Below are positions 42,726 through 53,910 of a stretch of 64,000 bases of DNA, piece after piece (position 1 is the first letter of the stretch; each line of letters begins with the position of its first letter). Position numbers and translations under genes: made by a program. The stretch spans positions 65,230,192 to 65,294,191 of the forward strand of contig OX031061.1 of NCBI GenBank assembly GCA_943736015.1. The letters are read 5' to 3'. The stretch is from Tridacna crocea. Lineage: Eukaryota > Mollusca > Bivalvia > Cardiida > Cardiidae. Under the pieces are notes generated by a model, which saw only the letters and a program-made list of their open reading frames with translations, had not been told where the DNA came from and ran no database searches.

Positions 42726-43245
42726 ATACCCTCATTAAGTTTCAACACGGGGAATTGCCGAAAAGGGCTGTACTGGATTATGATACAGGCCCCTCTCAAT
42801 AAAAAAGAGTAAGAAGCATGATAAAAATAGAATATTTGGGTTTGTGTTTGTGCGTGGGTTTTTTTTTTTCGGAGAATATCGAGTGCTTAACTGGTGAAAA
42901 TATTAACAATGAAGTTCACTCGATGAAATTTCTTTCTTGCACCGAAAAAAAAATATCCTCTATACAATACCATATGTTGCACCAATACGCAGACATTATA
43001 TTTATTCCAGAAATTACGTCAGATCTATATTTCCCTCTCATTAACATATCTAACTCATGGTGATGCTCCTTCACTTCCGGTTGATTGGCGCAATAATTTC
43101 AGACTAAAACGTTTCTCACAAAAGGATAACCTAGCTAATCAAGTAGATCCATCGGTCTCCACTTCTTATTTATTACCATAGTTACATAAAAGTGATGTGA
43201 CATAATCACGTTTTCCAAATCGGGTCACAACATGTGGGTGTAACT
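42726..43245 (-). repeat. Repeat J, decayed
   Basis: AAGAGGGGCTGTACTGGATT-like, TGATACAGGCCCCTCTC, CGGAGAATATCGAGTGC, and GAAGTTCACTCGATGAAATT. 43100-43240 keeps CACAAAAGG and TGACATAATCACG. The 81-codon frame at 42818 is a by-product. Confidence 0.5.
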
Positions 43246-43249
43246 GACA

Positions 43250-43525
43250 TAAACTCTTTACCAGACAACAAAATTTTAGACATATCCAAATTGAAACCAT
43301 TTGCAGACGACAAAGTAAACATGACTCAAATACCTAAAGTTGTCCTTTTGCAGACGACAAAGTAAAGGTGACTGAAAAATAGAAATTTGTTCTGGGAAGG
43401 GTAGAAAACACTGTGGGAAAAGGAGAAAATGCTGGTTACCAGCATTTTCTCCTTTTCCCACAGTGTTTTCAAAAGGCTTCTTTCTCAGTGGCGTCAAAAG
43501 TAGGCATTGTGTAGTAATGGGTTAA
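43250..43525 (+). repeat. MITE A with an internal duplication
   Basis: 47 bp longer than the 229-bp form because the block TTTGCAGACGACAAAGTAAA occurs twice (about 43300 and 43348). The hairpin outer arm carries ACTGTGGG paired with CCCACAGT. Confidence 0.88.
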
Positions 43526-43650
43526 AGAAGAAAAGTTGGCGGGAGAAAATGCCTGTAACTTGCATTTCTGCTTTTCCCACATTATTTTCAAAAGCTTTCC
43601 CCCAAAGGCCTTTAAAGCTGGGAATTTTCTGGTGAAGGGTTGAGTCGATG
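43526..43650 (-). repeat. Decayed MITE A scrap
   Basis: GCGGGAGAAAATGCC, TTGCATTTCTGCTTTTCCC and ATTATTTTCAAAAGC. Confidence 0.5.
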
Positions 43651-43885
43651 GACTCCGAATCAAATTTACAACTGTCACTTTTAAAAGCATCTCCGTGAAA
43701 TATTGATGATTAACATGTATTGAAGATTAATACATGTGAGAACCTGGAGCATAATGTGAAGAACTATTCAAAGTAAGAGATAACGCCGCATTAGTTGACG
43801 GAAATACTTCAAGTTTTGAAAGTTAAATAGTCTTCCTTAACGATTCAGGCATTTCTAGGATTAGACTCCAAGACACCATTGTACA

Positions 43886-44140
43886 ATGGAGTGCAACACG
43901 CGAAAAGGTGCATTCGGACATTTGCGTAAAGTGTCGTCCGGATTAGCCTGCGCAGGCTAATCCGAGACGGCACTTTACGACTACATTAGATTTTGTGTTG
44001 CAGTAGACATGCGTAAAACAGAAAATCACATAAAATCGGAAAGTGTCGTTTCGGATTAGCCTGTGCGGACTGCACACGCTGATCCGAGACGACACTTTAC
44101 GCAAATGTCCGAATGCCCCTTTTCGCGTGTTGCAAACCAC
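43886..44140 (+). repeat. MITE C, best copy
   Basis: Ends GTGCAACACGCGAAAAGG and CCTTTTCGCGTGTTGCA are perfectly inverted. Halves contain ATTAGCCTGCGCAGGCTAAT and CGGATTAGCCTGTGCGGAC. CATGCGTAAAA sits between the halves. Confidence 0.88.
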
Positions 44141-44655
44141 AATAGGTTCGTTACATTGAACACATATATAGGTTTACCACATTGAAATACAGATCATTAT
44201 ATACAAATGTACGGGATCAGAATTTTACTATCAGATATAACTTTAGAGCTCTAGAATATCTTTATCAACAGCAAGTAAAATCAATTTAAAGGCACAGACA
44301 CAGTTAACATTACAGACTTATTTTAAAGGCCTGTACCATTTTTCTCCCATTTTGAGTTTTAATGAATCTGTTTTGCTATGAACTCCCACTTTGCATAGCA
44401 AAAAATTGGCACGTAAAGCCATTATGATTGCACACGTACACGTATGTCACATACCATAATAGTTAACATTAAAAGTATAAGTATGTAAAAGACTCAAATA
44501 GTTAACATTAAAAGATGACTACCCTGTCTTTTACACGTATTGATCATTATATGTACAAGGATTTTTTTTCCAGCAATTTTTAGTTTATTTGTATAAAGGT
44601 GCAGCTTTGTTCTAACTTGTCAAGCGCTAAAAATAAATATAACTTGGACCTCTTT
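44141..44655. other. No feature recognised
   Basis: Contains a short direct repeat of AATAGTTAACATTAAAAG at 44457 and 44498. Confidence 0.35.
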
Positions 44656-45055
44656 CGAAGGCTGAAATATAGGATTTGACATGAGTTTGTGTTTCAGATA
44701 AAATCTTATAGAACGAGTCAAGGAAAATGTTATTGCTTGAGCCTTATGCGAACTTAATAACATCTTGCCTTTACGAGTTTAATAAAATTTGATCTCAAAC
44801 GCCAATGAATGTCAGGTTCTTTTTATCACATACTTCACAGATGATAAATCAAATGATGCATAACATCAAAAACATCGCACCCGCGGTAATATCCATAAAA
44901 TTATTCTCTCCTGTATTACGCACCCAATGACGTCACAAACTTTTGATATCAGACGTGTATAAGACATGTATACGAGAAAAAAATCGTAATAGATATATTT
45001 GACTAAAAACAAGGGAGATTATGTGGTAGAATACAATCTACAGAAACCCCGAAAG
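44656..45055 (+). repeat. Repeat I
   Basis: ATAGGATTTGACATGAG, the foldback AACGAGTCAAGGAAAATG / CATCTTGCCTTTACGAGTT, CACCCGCGGTAATATCC, ATGACGTCACAAAC and GAAAAAAATCGTAATAG. Confidence 0.78.
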
Positions 45056-46014
45056 ATGTCGGACAAAATCCAACAAATGTAATAATTTTCCTATACGTAT
45101 CACTCTAATAAGTGTCGACTTACATAATGGTATTAGCCTAGATTTTTTTAATCAAATGCTTGTTTAATATAGCTTGCAATGTAGTAAATGACGCTCAGAC
45201 TTCAATATTAAGAAAGCTGGTTTATCCTTTGCACGCTTGGTCGAACGTAGTAATAAATCTTAGAGGATTTGTAGCACTAAATCCGCTTACTGCTGTCGAT
45301 CTGACCAGACTGAAAAAAAAAACTCCATAGATGTGCAAGTCTTCTGTTTTGATTTTTGACTAATATTGCTAAAATTCCGGAAAGATAGTAATCAAAGAAA
45401 ACACTTCCTGGTGAATACTGGTACATCATGGTCTGAAATAAAGAAAGAACCTACTCATACACATCGAGAGATGAAAAAGGTATAATTTAGGTACGAGCGT
45501 ACTTGCTACTTTTGTAGATCACGTTGAAGCAATACTGAGAACAAATCGAAAGGTGAGTCCAACACTATTCTAAGTACCTGTACAATGTACAGGCACTTAG
45601 AATAGTGTTGCACTCACCTATCGAAATGAGGAAACGAATCCGTTCATTGAGGAAAGGGCAAAATGAAACTGCGCCAAAACCTCTTGCATAAATCTTTTGG
45701 AGCAATCGTTAACTTTCAGAATTATTTGTTTACCGATGGTGTAAAGACACAATTATTTCAATGACATTTGTTAAAAATTTATGAGGTTATTTAGCAATCT
45801 TAGGTTGATCATTGAAGTCTAGTGGATGAGGAATTTATAGAACCAGTTTGTATTTTGGACGTATTAAATGATAACAAGGAATATTTAAGCTATTTCATTA
45901 TGATTACATTTGGGTATTTGCATTTTGACAACTTTCGCCTCCATAACATTCTTAGGTCATGATGTTCAACTGTAGTACACGCCCTTCGCGACCCCTTAAC
46001 ATTTCTCAATTAGG
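45056..46014. other. Mostly unassigned; holds one hairpin
   Basis: No gene or repeat family recognised apart from the hairpin at 45546-45624. Confidence 0.3.
45546..45624. repeat. Near-perfect 79-bp hairpin
   Basis: Arms TCGAAAGGTGAGTCCAACAC... and ...GTGTTGCACTCACCTATCGA pair over almost their whole length, with a tiny loop at TACAATGTA. Only a few single mismatches lie in the stem. No second copy in the window. It may be a MITE remnant. A microRNA precursor would normally have a larger loop. Confidence 0.6.
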
Positions 46015-47280
46015 GCGGAAAAACAAAGAAGGAAAACTTTAAAAATCTTCTTCTCTGAAATTAGGCGTAGACCTTTGATATTTGGTATGTGACATCTCTA
46101 CCAAGTTTGTTCAAATTATGCCCATAGGGTCAAAACTGGCCCCAATCCGGGGGTCACAAGTTTGAGTATAGGAACAAAGAAGGAAAGCTTTAAAATTCTT
46201 CTCATCTGAAACTAGAAAGCGTAGAGCTTTGATATTTGGTATGTGGCATCTCCTAGTGGACCCCTACCAAGTTTGTTCATATGATGTCCTTGGGGTCAAA
46301 ACTGTCCCAGCCCCAGGGGTCATAAATTCGAACACAGGAACAAAGAAGGAAAACTTTAAAAATGTTCTTCTCTGAAACCTGATGGTCTAGAGCTTTGATA
46401 TTTGGTATATTGCATTTCTGGTGGACCTCTACCAAGTTTGTTCATATGATTCCCTTTCGGTCAAAACTGCCCCTGCCCCGGGGGTCACAAGTTCGAACAT
46501 AGGAACAAAGAAGGAAAATTTTAACATTTTTCTTCTCTAAAACTAGAAGGCATAGAGCTATAATAGTTGGCATGTAGCATTTCCCAGTGGACCTCTACCA
46601 AGTTTGTTCATATTATGTCCTTGGGGTCAAAACTGGCCCTTACCCGGGGGTCACAGGTTCGAACATAGCAACAAAGAAGGAAAACTTTCGAAACCTTCTC
46701 TGAAACTTGAGGGTGCAGAGCTTTAATATTTGGTATACAGAATCTTCTAGTGGACCTCTACCAAGTTTGGTCATATGATGTCCCTGGCGTCAAAACTGGC
46801 CCTGCCCCGGAGGTCACAGGTTGGAACATAGGAACAAAGAAGGAAAACTTTAAATTTCTTTTTCTCTTAAACGGGAAGGTATAGAGCTTTGATATTTGGT
46901 ATCATGGTAGCATCTTTGAGTGGACCTCTACCAAGTTTGTTCCAATCATGTTGCTTAGGTCAAAACTGACCCAGCCCCGGGGACCACAAACTTGTTCGAA
47001 CATAGGACAAAGAAGGAAAATTCAAAATTCTTCTTTGAAACTGGAAGGTGTAGAGCTTTGATATTTGATTGCCCTTTGCCCGGCGTCTGGCGTCCAGCGT
47101 CCGTCGTCCGTCAACAATTTCTTTAAACGTCTTCTTCTCCTAAACCACAGGGCCAATCTTGATGAAACTTGGCAATGATGTTCCTTTGGTGAAGCTTTAT
47201 CAAATTTGTTCCAAAGAATTGAATTTCAGTCATAAGCTATAGTCTAAGGTGAGCGTTCCAGGGCCAATGGCCCTCTTGGT
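46015..47280 (+). repeat. Repeat F variant with ~155-bp tandem units
   Basis: About seven units, each with GGAACAAAGAAGGAAAACTTT, TTCTTCTCTGAAAC, AGAGCTTTGATATTTGGTAT, GACCTCTACCAAGTTTG and CCCCGGGGGTCACA-like words. After a GTCCGTCGTCC run (47090) it closes GTGAGCGTTCCAGGGCC-AATGGCCCTCTTG, like F at 29217. Confidence 0.82.
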
Positions 47281-47830
47281 CAAATACACATCTATCTGGT
47301 TTAGTCATTATAGCTACAGAATCAAACTACTTTTCAAAACCGACAACCGCTATATTGAAAATTAGAATAGATTTAGAAATGTTTACTGACTAAATGGCAA
47401 CCTAGTACGATTTATTTAGCGGATGGTCAGCTAGTATGTAGCCTTTGTTACGGTCATTTAAAATTAAAAACAGTCCCTACAGACTTGATTAATAGCTTTG
47501 GTAAAATCCCACAGTTTCTGTTGATATATCTGTGGAAATACCCTGCACGAATCCTAGTTTCCCTAAATTCTATATTTAGAAATTATTGAGAGATGAGCCC
47601 TAAAACAAGAGTATTTGTGAAAACTATTTTTTCCCTATATAAAATGTAAAATTTCCAAAATATTTGGAGCCAAAAAAAGACTACATTTTTCAACTGATGT
47701 ATTGCTTAAAGCAATTTTCTCCATCGCTAGTATGCTTGTGGGCGTATTAATATTTTATACCCTACAGGTTGGGTGTGATACGTCATAGCAGACAGGTCGA
47801 ATCTTCGGAGAATATGACTTTTGTATATAG
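47281..47830 (-). repeat. Repeat E, split or decayed
   Basis: 47281-47440: CACATCTATCTGGTTTAG, CAACCGCTATATTG. 47760-47830: GATACGTCATAGCAGACAGG, ATCTTCGGAGAATATGAC. The middle is unrelated or decayed. Confidence 0.55.
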
Positions 47831-48345
47831 ACAATTACGGCAGTCCCGCAAAGTAGAAGTGTGGTATCTTATGTGAAATTTCCCCAAACTGTTTCTGAAT
47901 CCCTGGTCCAATGTTCTTACAAAACAAGAAAATATTGATACCTAACACCACGGTCCCGCCGCGAACTGCCAGTCCTAGTTTTAGTTTAAACATATTTTAT
48001 TGTCATAATTGATACATAATCATATTTTATTACGAACAACCACAGAAAAACTGCGCAAAGGGGTCTGGCCACAAGTTGTAGTAACTTAGGTTCGGCCATT
48101 CCCTTATAGTTTCTTACAAGGGCTAATACCCTCTTAGATCTTTCAGTAATAAAATACAAATGTTCTGCCTATTTTATGCTTCAACACCCTTTTTTGTTGG
48201 GATTCGTATCAAAATCCAGAACTGTTTTTTCTGTAATTTCCCGTGGTGTATATCCTTGCCGTCTCAAATAACAATGCATTCCAATATTATGCAAAGCCCT
48301 AGAAACGTAGGGTGAGTAAGCGTAAATTGTCATATTTCAGTCAGG
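47831..48345 (-). repeat. Repeat J, partial
   Basis: CAAAATCCAGAACTG, CCCGTGGTGTATATCC, ATAACAATGCATTCCAATA and TGTCATATTTCAGTCAGG follow the J order. It is interrupted by the MITE A at 48346. J continues at 48590 (TACCTAGGTAACTAGCGG). Confidence 0.55.
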
Positions 48346-48574
48346 TTAACTCATTACCAAACGACAAAACTTTAGGTTTGTCCAAATCGAAAGCATTTGC
48401 AGACGACAAAATAAAAGTGACTGAAACTTTGAAATTTGTTTTGTGAAGGGTAGAAAAAATTGTGGAAAAAGGAGAAAATGCTGGTTACCAGCATTTTCTC
48501 CTTTTTCCACAATTTTTTCTACAGGCTTCTTTTCCAGGGGCGTCAAAAGTAGGGATTGAGTGGTAATGGGTTAA
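48346..48574 (+). repeat. MITE A, full length (229 bp), inside J
   Basis: TTAA at both ends. The hairpin outer arm is AAAAATTGTGGAAAAAGG, matched by CCTTTTTCCACAATTTTTT. Confidence 0.93.
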
Positions 48575-48800
48575 ATGGTAAATACTGGTTACCTAGGTAA
48601 CTAGCGGTCGGTCGATATCAAATGAAGAGGTACAGACATATCGACTGTCAGTTTCACTGCTCGAATCCATGAATTATCAGAACTTATAATCCACCTTTAT
48701 TTCTCGATGAATTACCAAAAAGTGTGAAATACATTTTCATTTTGGTAGCGGTATCCTTGTCTATTGCCACGCAACCAGATGTGACGTCATCGTATATTTT
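48575..48800 (-). repeat. Right part of J
   Basis: GGTTACCTAGGTAACTAGCG, CCTTTATTTCTCGATGAATTACC and AAAGTGTGAAAT continue repeat J after the MITE A insertion. Confidence 0.5.
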
Positions 48801-48870
48801 TCAATTCGATCCTAGTTATTCAGCGCTTGTTACTGATTATGAGACGTTCGCACAAGGCTGTGCCAAATGG

Positions 48871-49127
48871 GTTGCAACAAGTGAATGAAGGCATTCGGAC
48901 ATTTACGTACAGTGTCGTCTCGGATCAGCCTGCACAGTCCATGTAGGCTAATCCGAGACGGCAATTTATGAATACGTTAGATTTTATACAACAGCTGACT
49001 TGCATAAAACAGAAAATTACATAAAAAGAGAAAGTGTTGTTTCGGATAAGCCTGCGCGGAGTGCGCAGGCAGATTCGAGACGACATTTTAGGCAAATGTC
49101 CGAATGCCCTTTTTCGCAAGTTGCAGG
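48871..49127 (+). repeat. MITE C
   Basis: GGTTGCAACAAGTGAATG and TTTCGCAAGTTGCAGGCC ends. Internal TCTCGGATCAGCCTGCAC and AGCCTGCGCGGAGTGCGCAGG hairpins. Confidence 0.82.
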
Positions 49128-49527
49128 CCATAAAAGAAAGGCAAATAATAAAAAATAGTTAAATACCTTATAAGATTTCCTTTGATGCAAAAACAAAATA
49201 CAACATCACGAAAATGGAAAAGTGAATTTCCACGTGAATGAAAAAGTGTAATTTATTTTCTCCGTAAAGTTTGGTGTTGTTTGAAGTAACTTTTGTGAAA
49301 TTAAATTAAATATCTCTCCTTTTTCTGATACGTAATAAATGGCTTTAGTTATTGATTTGATATATTACATCTTCCACCATCCAACTGAAAATTAATATTT
49401 CAATGAAAATGACGTTTAGTAATACAAGATTACCGCAAAACGCCATTTTCTATTTCTCATTTTAATAGAAAACTTGATAATTCAAGAGAGATTGAGTTTC
49501 ACAGCACTACACGTGTTGCCAATACAG
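49128..49527. other. No feature recognised
   Basis: AT-rich spacer. Confidence 0.3.
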
Positions 49528-49738
49528 TTAACGCTTTACAAAACAATTCGGGATTTTGAAAACGATGCATGTGAGAGGATGAGAAAATAATGGTGATAGC
49601 ACTTTTACCGTTCTCTACAGTGTTCTTTAACTTTTCAAAGACAAACCCAATGTACTTGCACCACATCAAGTTTGTAGTCTGAAATTGGTTTCAATTTAGA
49701 CGAGTCTTTTTTTTTTGTCGTCAGTTTAAGGGTTTTTT
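49528..49738 (-). repeat. MITE A, old
   Basis: Starts TTAACGCTTTACAAAACAA and ends GTCGTCAGTTTAAGGG. The hairpin is largely gone. Confidence 0.65.
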
Positions 49739-49744
49739 ACTAAA

Positions 49745-50093
49745 CGCCCCCCACAACGTTTATAGTGGAGGAGGGTATACTGGAATCGCCATGGCTGTCT
49801 GTTAGTCTGTCTGTCCGGAGACACAAATTTGTCCGGAGCAATTCTCCAACAGTTTTTCTCGTACTGAACTCAAATTTGCACACACAGTTCCTATATACAC
49901 GTATGTCTGAAGTTGTGCATATGCAATTTTGATGACGCTGCTGCGATTTGTCACAGAATTATCTCCCCTTGAACTTTTTTCAACTCTTACTTTTGTACTA
50001 AACCAATCTGCATTCTGTGACAAAGACCTGTTTTTCTGACAAGGAGCTGGTGGGGGTATAATCACGTTTTAGTGATAGATCTAGTTAGTGGTT
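49745..50093 (+). repeat. Repeat H, second subtype
   Basis: CCCCCCACAACGTTTATAGTGG, GAGGGTATACTGGAATCGCC, GTCCGGAGCAATTCTCC, GAATTATCTCCCCTTGAAC, GAGCTGGTGGGGGTATAATC, GTGATAGATCTAGTTA. Confidence 0.78.
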
Positions 50094-50377
50094 AAAGCCT
50101 GCGTTTGACACAGCGGAATCAATTAAAAAACGAAAACAAATAATTTCAACCTTCCTTTTCTTCTTTCCAGTACGTACAATATCTATACAGCAATAAGACA
50201 TTTACTGCTCGTTCACGGGACTTGTTCCTAAACCACTGCGGAATAGGCAAAAATTGTAGGTTGTGAACCGATTTGTCATAGATGACTCATAGTTTTTGCT
50301 TAATCCAAAAAACATATATTTCTGCCGGCGACTAATTCTAAATCACAAATTGTCATTTACACAGTATTTTCCATCAT

Positions 50378-50605
50378 TTAACTCATTACCAAACGACAAA
50401 ATTTTAGGTCTGTTCAAATCGAAAGCATTTGCAGACAACAAAATTAAAGTGACTGAAAATTTTAAATTTGCTTTGAGAAGGGTAGAAATCATTGTGGAAA
50501 AGGAGAAAATGCTGGTTACCTGCATTTTTTCCTTATCCCACAATGTTTTGTAAAGGCTTCTTTCTCAGAGTCGTGAAGAGTAGGGATTGTGTGGTAATGG
50601 GCTAA
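50378..50605 (+). repeat. MITE A, full length
   Basis: Left TTAA then CTCATTACCAAACGACAA. Right end TAATGGGCTAA, one base from TTAA. The hairpin has small losses on the right arm (CTGCATTTTTTCC). Confidence 0.9.
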
Positions 50606-50955
50606 ATGGTATGAGTTAGCTCTATATATATTTTAACACTTGCATTGATTTTTTGACCGCTAATATATATTTTCAAACATATTTATTTTATGTCGATTTT
50701 GAAACAAGTATTTTAGAACTAATCCCAGTCACTATCAGTTGTTGCTTTCTGAAAACCTTAACCAGGACTCGCGCCATGATGTGAATATTAACAAATGCTT
50801 AGTCCATTCATTACGGGATTCGATTCTGGATCGCTTTATGTGAGAGACAGACCCCCATCCAATCCCCTTTCGCTGCCTGTTTGACATAATTCACTCTTTT
50901 GCCCCTGAATGCCTTTTATAAAATACGAACAGGAAGAGAAACAGATTTTGGTTCA
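50606..50955. other. Mostly unassigned; shares words with 42121-42340
   Basis: 50680-50780 repeats the 42130-42220 word order (TTTTATGTCGATTTTGAAAC, TAACCAGGACTCGCGCC). Confidence 0.35.
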
Positions 50956-51060
50956 TACCTCAACATTTTATCACAAAATCCCCAGTTTTCACGGTCATTG
51001 GGAAAAAGCCATATGTAAATGTTGTGGAAAAATGAGAAAATGCTGGTTTTTTACACTTTC
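50956..51060 (-). repeat. MITE A, left part
   Basis: TTTATCACAAAATCCCCAG, ACGGTCATTGGGAAAAAGCC and GTTGTGGAAAAATGAGAAAATGC-like words, then it stops. Confidence 0.55.
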
Positions 51061-51488
51061 ACAGATAGCTATAATCATTTCAGTTACATATATGACTATG
51101 TTTCAACACGTTATAGACTACAATACTTATTATACAGCTGGGAATTTGACATACTTCACTTACGTGTCACTTGTACTAAGAATTTTTACATACTTCACTA
51201 AAGAGATGTTTTCGCAATAGTTTGTTTATTTGTTCATCTGCTTGTTTGTTTATTTTCATCACACAGAACCGTATCAGATTGCCATTGCCATCTGAAAGCA
51301 TCGTAGGAGAGAAATTACAACCACCCGCGTAAATTTTAGATTCTGTAATTGAACCACTTAATGAGTGCACTCACGCGCGTGCGTTAAATAACAATTTGTC
51401 CCTCCATTACGACTTCATTAACGTTTCGCACGATAAGGTCAACTCGGGGTGTCTTTAATGACAGTATTCTTTAAGATCAACTTGCCCT
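51061..51488. other. No feature recognised
   Basis: A spacer. The 103-codon frame at 50909-51220 starts over the MITE A scrap and is not supported. Confidence 0.3.
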
Positions 51489-51641
51489 GTACGCCCGCAA
51501 AACACATCTTTCCATGGGTATACTGGAATCAGCCTGTCTGTCCACCCGTGTGTCCGTCTGTGTACAAAATACTAGCAATTGCCTGTTTCTATCAAAGCGC
51601 AGGCGGGGGAATCAAGTCACATTCAGTGACAGCTCCAGTTT
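51489..51641 (+). repeat. Repeat H, short form
   Basis: GTACGCCCGCAAAACACATC, GGGTATACTGGAATCAGCC, AAGCGCAGGCGGGGGAATC, CAGTGACAGCTCCAGTTT. Same internal loss as the copy at 1940. Confidence 0.75.
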
Positions 51642-51663
51642 TTACTTTCTCATATTGGGCTAT

Positions 51664-51899
51664 TTCAACCCTTTGCCAAACAATCCGTGGTTTGTTTTTT
51701 CGATCCTGAGGTTGAAGGCTGTTGAAAACATAGTTGGAAAAGGAGAAAATGCTGGTTACCAGCATTTTCTCCTTTTCCAACAATGTTTTCTACCCTTTCA
51801 AGAACGAATTTCATCCTAGTGGCTACCTTTAGTTTTTCGTCTGTAGATGCTTTCAATTTGTACCAGTCTAAAAATTTGTTGTTTGGTAAAAGAGTTTAA
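51664..51899 (-). repeat. MITE A, full length
   Basis: AACCCTTTGCCAAACAATCC and TTGTTTGGTAAAAGAGTTTAA. Hairpin arms carry GTTGGAAAAGG / CCTTTTCCAAC. Confidence 0.88.
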
Positions 51900-52003
51900 G
51901 GGTTTTTCAAGTGGAAATTATTTCGACCCTTTTCAAAATCACATCTAAAAAAGGATTAGTCGAAATTTTTGGATGCATTAGAACAAACGTGGATGCGGGG
52001 AAT

Positions 52004-52018
52004 GGGGGGGGGGGGGGG
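52004..52018. repeat. G run
   Basis: An uninterrupted stretch of about 14 G. Confidence 0.7.
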
Positions 52019-52214
52019 AGGGTTGGAGGTAAAAACCTGGAAAATGCAGTTTTATCATTCTGCTACACTATCGATATTCAGCAATGTCCTTGCCAGAGGA
52101 GCATCAAATAGTATTTTTTAATCGACGGAAAATGTCAATTCAAGATATTCATTAGTCATGGGGAGATATTCATTAACCATTCTTGATAACATTTTTCTCA
52201 AAGTAATTCTCAAG

Positions 52215-52305
52215 AATTTTGCAGTTTTGATATTGAAATGATTTATGGTTAGGCAGACCGCATGTTTTAGTCAATCAGAAATTACACAATCTTTAAAGTC
52301 TAGAA
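52215..52305 (+). repeat. MITE K scrap
   Basis: TTCTCAAGAATTTTGCAG, then ATTTATGGTTAGGCAGACCG and AGTCAATCAGAAATTAC. Only the middle is left. Confidence 0.4.
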
Positions 52306-52331
52306 TAACTTGGGTGGTTGGAGAGTATTTT

Positions 52332-52560
52332 TTAACTCTTTACCACACAAGAAAATTTTAGGCTTGTCCAAATTGAAAGCATTTGCAGACGTCAAAATAA
52401 AAGTGACTGAAAAATTGAAATTTGTTCTGGGAAGGGTAGAAAACACTGTGGGAAAAGGAGAAAATGCTGGTTACCAGCATTTTCTCCTTTTTCCACTGTG
52501 TTTTCAAAAGGCTTCCCTCTCAGGGGCGTCAAAAGTAGGGATTGTGTGATAATGGGTTAA
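52332..52560 (+). repeat. MITE A, full length (229 bp)
   Basis: TTAA at both ends. Outer arms ACACTGTGGGAAAAGG / CCTTTTTCCACTGTGT. Confidence 0.92.
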
Positions 52561-53138
52561 AGAAATTAAACAGATTCACAAAAAGAAATAAAAATTTGTT
52601 TTCTTTGCCAAAAGATTTTTTTTTTAAAAACATATAAAGAATTATGTATACCAGCAAATAGTAGCAAATAGAAAATATAAATTTTCGTTTGTTGATCTAA
52701 AAGGAGAAAACCAAATCCAACACTGAACAGCATCGATGTCTACACTTATTACATTCCAAATGAATCGAAAACGTAAAATAAACACAAACATTGACTTCTA
52801 AACTTACTCAATTTTAGATGAATCGAAAAAGTAAAATAAATTTAAACATTGATATCTAAACCTGTTCAATTTTAAATGGATCAAAAACATAAACTAAACA
52901 CAAAATCGTCATCACTTTTTTCCCCGGCAAAACCTTTTACAAAAGAATGTGACAAATGTAGTAATGGGTAATTTTATTTAAACACATTGTTTTTATATTA
53001 GTTCATGTAAAAAGAAATATCCTTGAATTCTTGTTGACGATCCCTTGTGTGTTATGGTGTAATCAAAGACGCCTGTTTCTTATTTATTTGACGTGATAAT
53101 GAGTTTCTTTGAGATTTTGCTTGAATCATTACGTTCTC
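52561..53138. repeat. Small tandem duplication of ~67 bp
   Basis: From 52700, GAATCGAAAACGTAAAATAAA, CAAACATTGA-TTCTAAACTTA and then related words recur twice more to 52900. The rest is unassigned AT-rich DNA. Confidence 0.55.
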
Positions 53139-53355
53139 TTAACCCTTATCCTACTAAATAACTAAAATGAAAACTTTTATTCGATCGTCAAAAAAAAAAA
53201 CAGCAAATGTTGCTATCAAAAAGTTAGTTGTTGTGGATTTAATATCTCCTTATCGGACAGTGTAGATTCGAGATCAGACTGCACGTTATGTGCAGTCTAA
53301 CCTTTTATCTACACTGTCCGCAAAAGGTCAGTGAGTCGGGTTCCTCAGAAATTAA
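53139..53355 (+). repeat. MITE B, full length
   Basis: TTAACCCTTATCCTACTAA at the left, CAGAAATTAA at the right. Hairpin AGATTCGAGATCAGACTGCA / TGCAGTCTAACCTTTTATCT. Confidence 0.83.
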
Positions 53356-53582
53356 GGACATTTAGCAGTTTTGTTGGCTCTTTTTCAGGTTATGAGAACT
53401 GTGTCTGCGTGGTTACATTTACATTTATTATGAGCTAACCAGCGACAACAGGGCTTATACATGTACATTTTTTCTGACATAATGAGGATTTGAGAGCAGT
53501 TTAATCTATCAGTGCAGGTAAGAATAGTTGTTGTTTTGTTGCATTATATTTTTAGACGTTGAATGATAACAATACGACTTTT

Positions 53583-53682
53583 ACAAGCTGTAGTTACGAG
53601 GTTTTTGAAGTAAACCGACGAATAACAAGGTTTTTGAAGTAAACGGACCAATAACAATTTCTACTCTCTCTCTCTCTCTCTG
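53583..53682. repeat. Hairpin R scrap and (CT)n
   Basis: GCTGTAGTTACGAGGTTTTT, GAAGTAAACCGACGAATAAC and again GAAGTAAACGGACC, then (CT)n at 53661-53682. Confidence 0.65.
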
Positions 53683-53910
53683 TCGAATTATGGAAATTTT
53701 ACTGAAGCAAAGCTTTTTGCTTCAAATTGTATTAAAATATAGTAAAATATCTACCAAACATGTTACGTTATATTTTTCCTACATGTTATGACAACTAATC
53801 GTTCCTACGCTCACTTGTTAACGTATGTGTCCGTAATGCTTGTTTTCTTTTTTCCGTATAAATTGTAAGTGATATGATATAAAGCCAAGCAATAATTAGA
53901 GATACATGAA

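Noticed and set aside
50909-51220. 103-codon frame
   Set aside because: It begins on a MITE A scrap and ends in AT-rich sequence without any domain.
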